Assembly: GCA_017445805.1 (NCBI GenBank)
Contig: JAFSSC010000005.1
Span: 1 to 43,682 of the forward strand
DNA from: a bacterium
GTDB lineage: Bacteria; Bacillota_I; Bacilli_A; Mycoplasmatales; Mycoplasmoidaceae
Reading direction: 5' to 3'
Length of the DNA stretch: 43,682 bases
Shown one piece after another: positions 41,660-43,682 of the stretch. Both the position numbers and the translations under genes were made by a program. A model generated the notes under the pieces. The model made no database searches, was not told the origin of the DNA, and worked only from the letters and a program-made list of their open reading frames with translations. Position 1 is the first letter of the stretch. Each line of letters begins with the position of its first letter.

Positions 41660-42256
41660 ATGGCAAAAATAAATTTTTTTGGTGTCTCAAGAGGCCGAAT
41701 AGAAGTTATTTGTGGGCCAATGTTTTCTGGTAAAACTGAAGAATTAATACACCGATTGAATCGTCTTGATTATTGCGATGCACATTATTTATTGTTTACA
41801 CCAAAAATTGATACAAGATCACCAAGATATGCGACATCACGAAATGGAAAAAAGTTATCATCAATTATTATTTCTAATTCCAATGAAATACTTAAATATA
41901 TTAAAAACAAAAAGGAAAAAATTGATGTTATCGCAATTGATGAAGCCCAATTTTTTGATAAAAATTTATCACGAGTTTGTAATTATTTGGCAAATAAAAA
42001 ATACATTGTCATAGCTTCTGGATTAGATATGGATTTTAATGGTAAACCTTTTTCAACAATGAAAGAACTAATAATTACTGCTGAAAAGGTAACTAAATTA
42101 AAAGCAATTTGTTCAATTTGTGGTGCCGAAGCCTCTTTCACAGAGCGAACAAATATTAATAGCAAAAAGCAAATTGTAATTGGTGATAAAAAAATATATT
42201 CTGCTCGTTGTCGTCAGTGCCATTCGTTAAGTAAAAAAATGGATTTTCCGAAATAA
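41660..42256 (+). CDS. tdk: Thymidine kinase
   Basis: Phosphorylates thymidine with ATP, a salvage step essential where de novo synthesis is absent. The 198-residue type II enzyme shows CGPMFSGKTEELIHRL (P-loop), IDEAQFFD, GLDMDFNGKPF (lasso region) and two zinc pairs CSIC and CRQC. It starts 15 bases after ychF, so the two are probably co-transcribed. Confidence 0.96.
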   Translation: MAKINFFGVSRGRIEVICGPMFSGKTEELIHRLNRLDYCDAHYLLFTPKIDTRSPRYATSRNGKKLSSIIISNSNEILKYIKNKKEKIDVIAIDEAQFFDKNLSRVCNYLANKKYIVIASGLDMDFNGKPFSTMKELIITAEKVTKLKAICSICGAEASFTERTNINSKKQIVIGDKKIYSARCRQCHSLSKKMDFPK

Positions 42257-42295
42257 AATCTAATTTCTAATTTTGGAAGTAATTATAAATCTGAT

Positions 42296-42312
42296 AAAAC
42301 TTTATAGTTTTT
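42296..42312 (+). terminator. Possible weak terminator after tdk
   Basis: AAAACT-TTAT-AGTTTT forms a six-pair AT-rich hairpin followed by T, about 40 bases after tdk. It is thermodynamically weak and may be chance in this composition. The rest of 42257-42392 has no gene. Confidence 0.25.
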
Positions 42313-42392
42313 AAATCTTTATTAAAATTTGAATAAATACAGATAAAACAAAAAATAAACTTAAAAAATATTAAACAAGTATACAGTACATT

Positions 42393-42599
42393 TTATTTTT
42401 GTTTAATATTATTATTTTTTTTACTATTAATGCTGAAATCATCAAATTGTAATCCAACATTAAAACATTTCACATCGTAATTAACAACAAAATCTTTAAT
42501 TAATTCATTTGCATAACTATCAGGATCATAATTTTTATCTATTTTGCTATTATTTTTAATAAGCAATTTGGTTTGTATTTCGTGCTTCATATCATTCAT
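42393..42599 (-). CDS. Small hypothetical protein, 68 residues
   Basis: A short soluble protein, polar and acidic in the middle (KIDKNYDPDSYANELIKDF) with an Asn/Lys-rich tail. There is no signal peptide or transmembrane segment and no family I recognise. Coding potential is supported by signals rather than similarity: a GGAGG ribosome binding site ten bases upstream (42610-42614), with an AAGG closer still, and a TATAAT at 42628-42633. It lies 55 bases downstream of the SDH proteinase on the same strand and converges with tdk. Confidence 0.6.
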   Translation of the reverse strand: MNDMKHEIQTKLLIKNNSKIDKNYDPDSYANELIKDFVVNYDVKCFNVGLQFDDFSINSKKNNNIKQK

Positions 42600-42609
42600 A
42601 ATACCTTCC

Positions 42610-42614
42610 CCTCC
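42610..42614 (-). promoter_or_regulatory. Strong ribosome binding site of the 68-residue gene
   Basis: GGAGG, part of a GGAGGGGAAGG purine tract, precedes the ATG by ten bases. Most genes in this window have no recognisable Shine-Dalgarno sequence. Confidence 0.6.
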
Positions 42615-42627
42615 AATATTACCATGT

Positions 42628-42633
42628 ATTATA
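42628..42633 (-). promoter_or_regulatory. -10 box of the 68-residue gene
   Basis: TATAAT on the minus strand, within TATTATAAT, between the proteinase stop and the ribosome binding site. It would let the small gene be transcribed independently. No -35 consensus. Confidence 0.4.
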
Positions 42634-42654
42634 ATATAGGATTAAATCTGGCAT

Positions 42655-43611
42655 TTAGTAAAGAAAATCTTCGTGATTACTTTCAATAATTTTAATTTTG
42701 TCTGAGCAAAATCAAAGTGTCTCATAACATGCATAATAATAATCCATCAATATCTTTCATAATTCAGGTTCTTCTTCAATATTTTTCACTTTAAGACCAA
42801 TTTGTTTAGCAAATTGAATATTTAAATGTCTTCCATGAAAATATGTTTTTTCATTATCTAGATTTTCAAGAATAGATTGCACAATTTTCTTTCGATTTTC
42901 TTCTTTTTCACGATGAAACATATTTTCATTTAATCATTTTTCTGTAATAGTTTTCGCTCATTTAATAGCTTTTTCACAATCAATTAAAAATGTTGGATGA
43001 AATTTTAAGATAGACTGCCATATACCTAGTTTTCTGGGTTCCTTCATAGTTTCTAAGCATGCTCTTTGAAACATTTCTATTGATGATTTGCATGACAAAC
43101 CATTACCGAATTGTGGGTCAATTGGACCGATACTTGAACTATTTGTCATCAATATTTCTTTTGCGGACAATGCTATCATAGTACCAGCTGATAGAGCAAT
43201 TGATGGTATAATTACTCGCACATCATTATTGAATATTTTTTTAATATAATTCACGATTGATTCAGTTATATCAATACGACCACCAGGAGTGTGCAAAATT
43301 AAATCCAAACCCTTTCGTTTATCCATATTATTCATAAGACTAATGATAACATCTCGATCAAAGGGAATAATCGATGACATTGTTTGAGGACTTTTAATAA
43401 AACCAGAATAATAACTTAAAATATTTTTTTTGCTATAATCACACATTTTATTTAAAAAATTTTTACGAATTTTTCTACAAACATCATATTGAATTTTAAT
43501 GATATTTTGGCGAAGAACTCTTTCATCATTACAATTACTCGTCTTTCGGAAAATATTTATTTGATCATTAATATTATTAATAATATTATTTCTTACTTCT
43601 TTTCAACTCAT
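42655..43611 (-). CDS. SDH-family Clp-fold serine proteinase
   Basis: The 318-residue product has the core of the serine dehydrogenase proteinase family, ClpP/crotonase-like: LDLILHTPGGRIDITESIV (HTPGG at 107-111), the nucleophile Ser141 in IALSAGTMIALSA, and SSSIGPIDPQFG at 158-169. The N-terminal 60 residues are a basic coiled coil; the C-terminal 140 residues are helical with REKEENRKK and FHGRHLN segments. No signal peptide, so it should act in the cytosol. The start is ATG 43609-43611 with TGA-Trp at residue 3; a shorter ATG at 43444 would remove the coiled coil. Target unknown. This family is sporadic and I do not recall it as part of the mycoplasma core. Confidence 0.85.
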
Positions 43612-43631
43612 TTATGATTATTTTTGAGAAA

Positions 43632-43661
43632 ATTATAGAAAAAATCTTTATTTATCACCAA
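43632..43661 (-). promoter_or_regulatory. Promoter of the SDH-type proteinase gene
   Basis: On the minus strand, TTGGTG (43661-43656) and a perfect TATAAT (43637-43632) are 18 bases apart and end 20 bases before the ATG. Confidence 0.45.
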
Positions 43662-43682
43662 CAATTAAAAGTAGATTTTTTT

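Noticed and set aside
42257-42392. Possible small RNA or further gene after tdk
   Set aside because: Only AT-rich sequence and a weak hairpin; no promoter plus terminator pair or convincing reading frame.

Overview
This 43.7-kb window comes from the chromosome of a mollicute (Mycoplasma sensu lato). Base composition is very AT-rich. TGA is read as tryptophan throughout: genes such as ktrB, potABCD, metK, argS, pheT, secA, yidC and gltX are intact only if TGA is sense, and every confident gene ends in TAA or TAG. Gene order supports the pneumoniae branch: rpmH-rnpA-yidC-rsmA-gltX beside dnaA, potA-potB-potC-potD-tsaD-metK, secA-uvrB and pheS-pheT are arrangements I recall from M. genitalium and M. 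pneumoniae. A complete rubrerythrin suggests a low-oxygen habitat. The species cannot be fixed by reading alone.

Layout. 20-2207 (minus): a DUF402 nucleotide phosphatase, a helical protein broken into two reading-frame pieces, and prs. 2303-5190: tRNA-Arg, a KtrB-type cation channel, trmL, and rubrerythrin on the plus strand. 5273-13303 (minus): one tightly overlapping run of HAD phosphatase, potA, potB, potC, potD, tsaD, metK and a DivIVA-like protein. 13398-17035: hrcA, two orphan genes, rpsT, a lipoprotein and greA. 17087-17499: five tRNAs (Tyr, Gln, Lys, Leu, Gly). 17514-26691 (plus): a glycosyltransferase, an AlkA-like glycosylase, argS, dnaX, nfo, pheS, pheT. 26761-32676 (minus): two orphan genes, uvrB and secA. 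32780-36039: a sigma-factor-like gene, then dnaN and dnaA. 36138-42256 (plus): rpmH, rnpA, yidC, rsmA, gltX, rpoE, ychF, tdk. 42393-43611 (minus): a small orphan gene and an SDH-type Clp-fold serine proteinase.

The genes are mostly core housekeeping: translation (tRNAs, synthetases, ribosomal proteins, rRNA and tRNA modification), replication and repair (dnaA, dnaN, dnaX, uvrB, nfo, glycosylase), secretion (secA, yidC), transcription control (hrcA, greA, rpoE, sigma-like), polyamine and cation uptake, and nucleotide salvage (prs, tdk). Genes are packed with overlaps of 1-19 bases. No gene-free stretch exceeds 300 bases; the longest (34516-34680, between dnaN and dnaA) holds an AT-rich inverted repeat. 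I saw no insertion sequence, prophage, CRISPR array or rRNA.

The parts most worth a second look are the proteinase and small-gene pair at the right edge, the rubrerythrin, the sigma-like factor, the doubly frame-broken gene at 983-1666, and several orphan proteins. I did not find a convincing wholly new multi-gene system. The best candidate module is the proteinase plus the small gene that has its own promoter and an unusually strong ribosome binding site.
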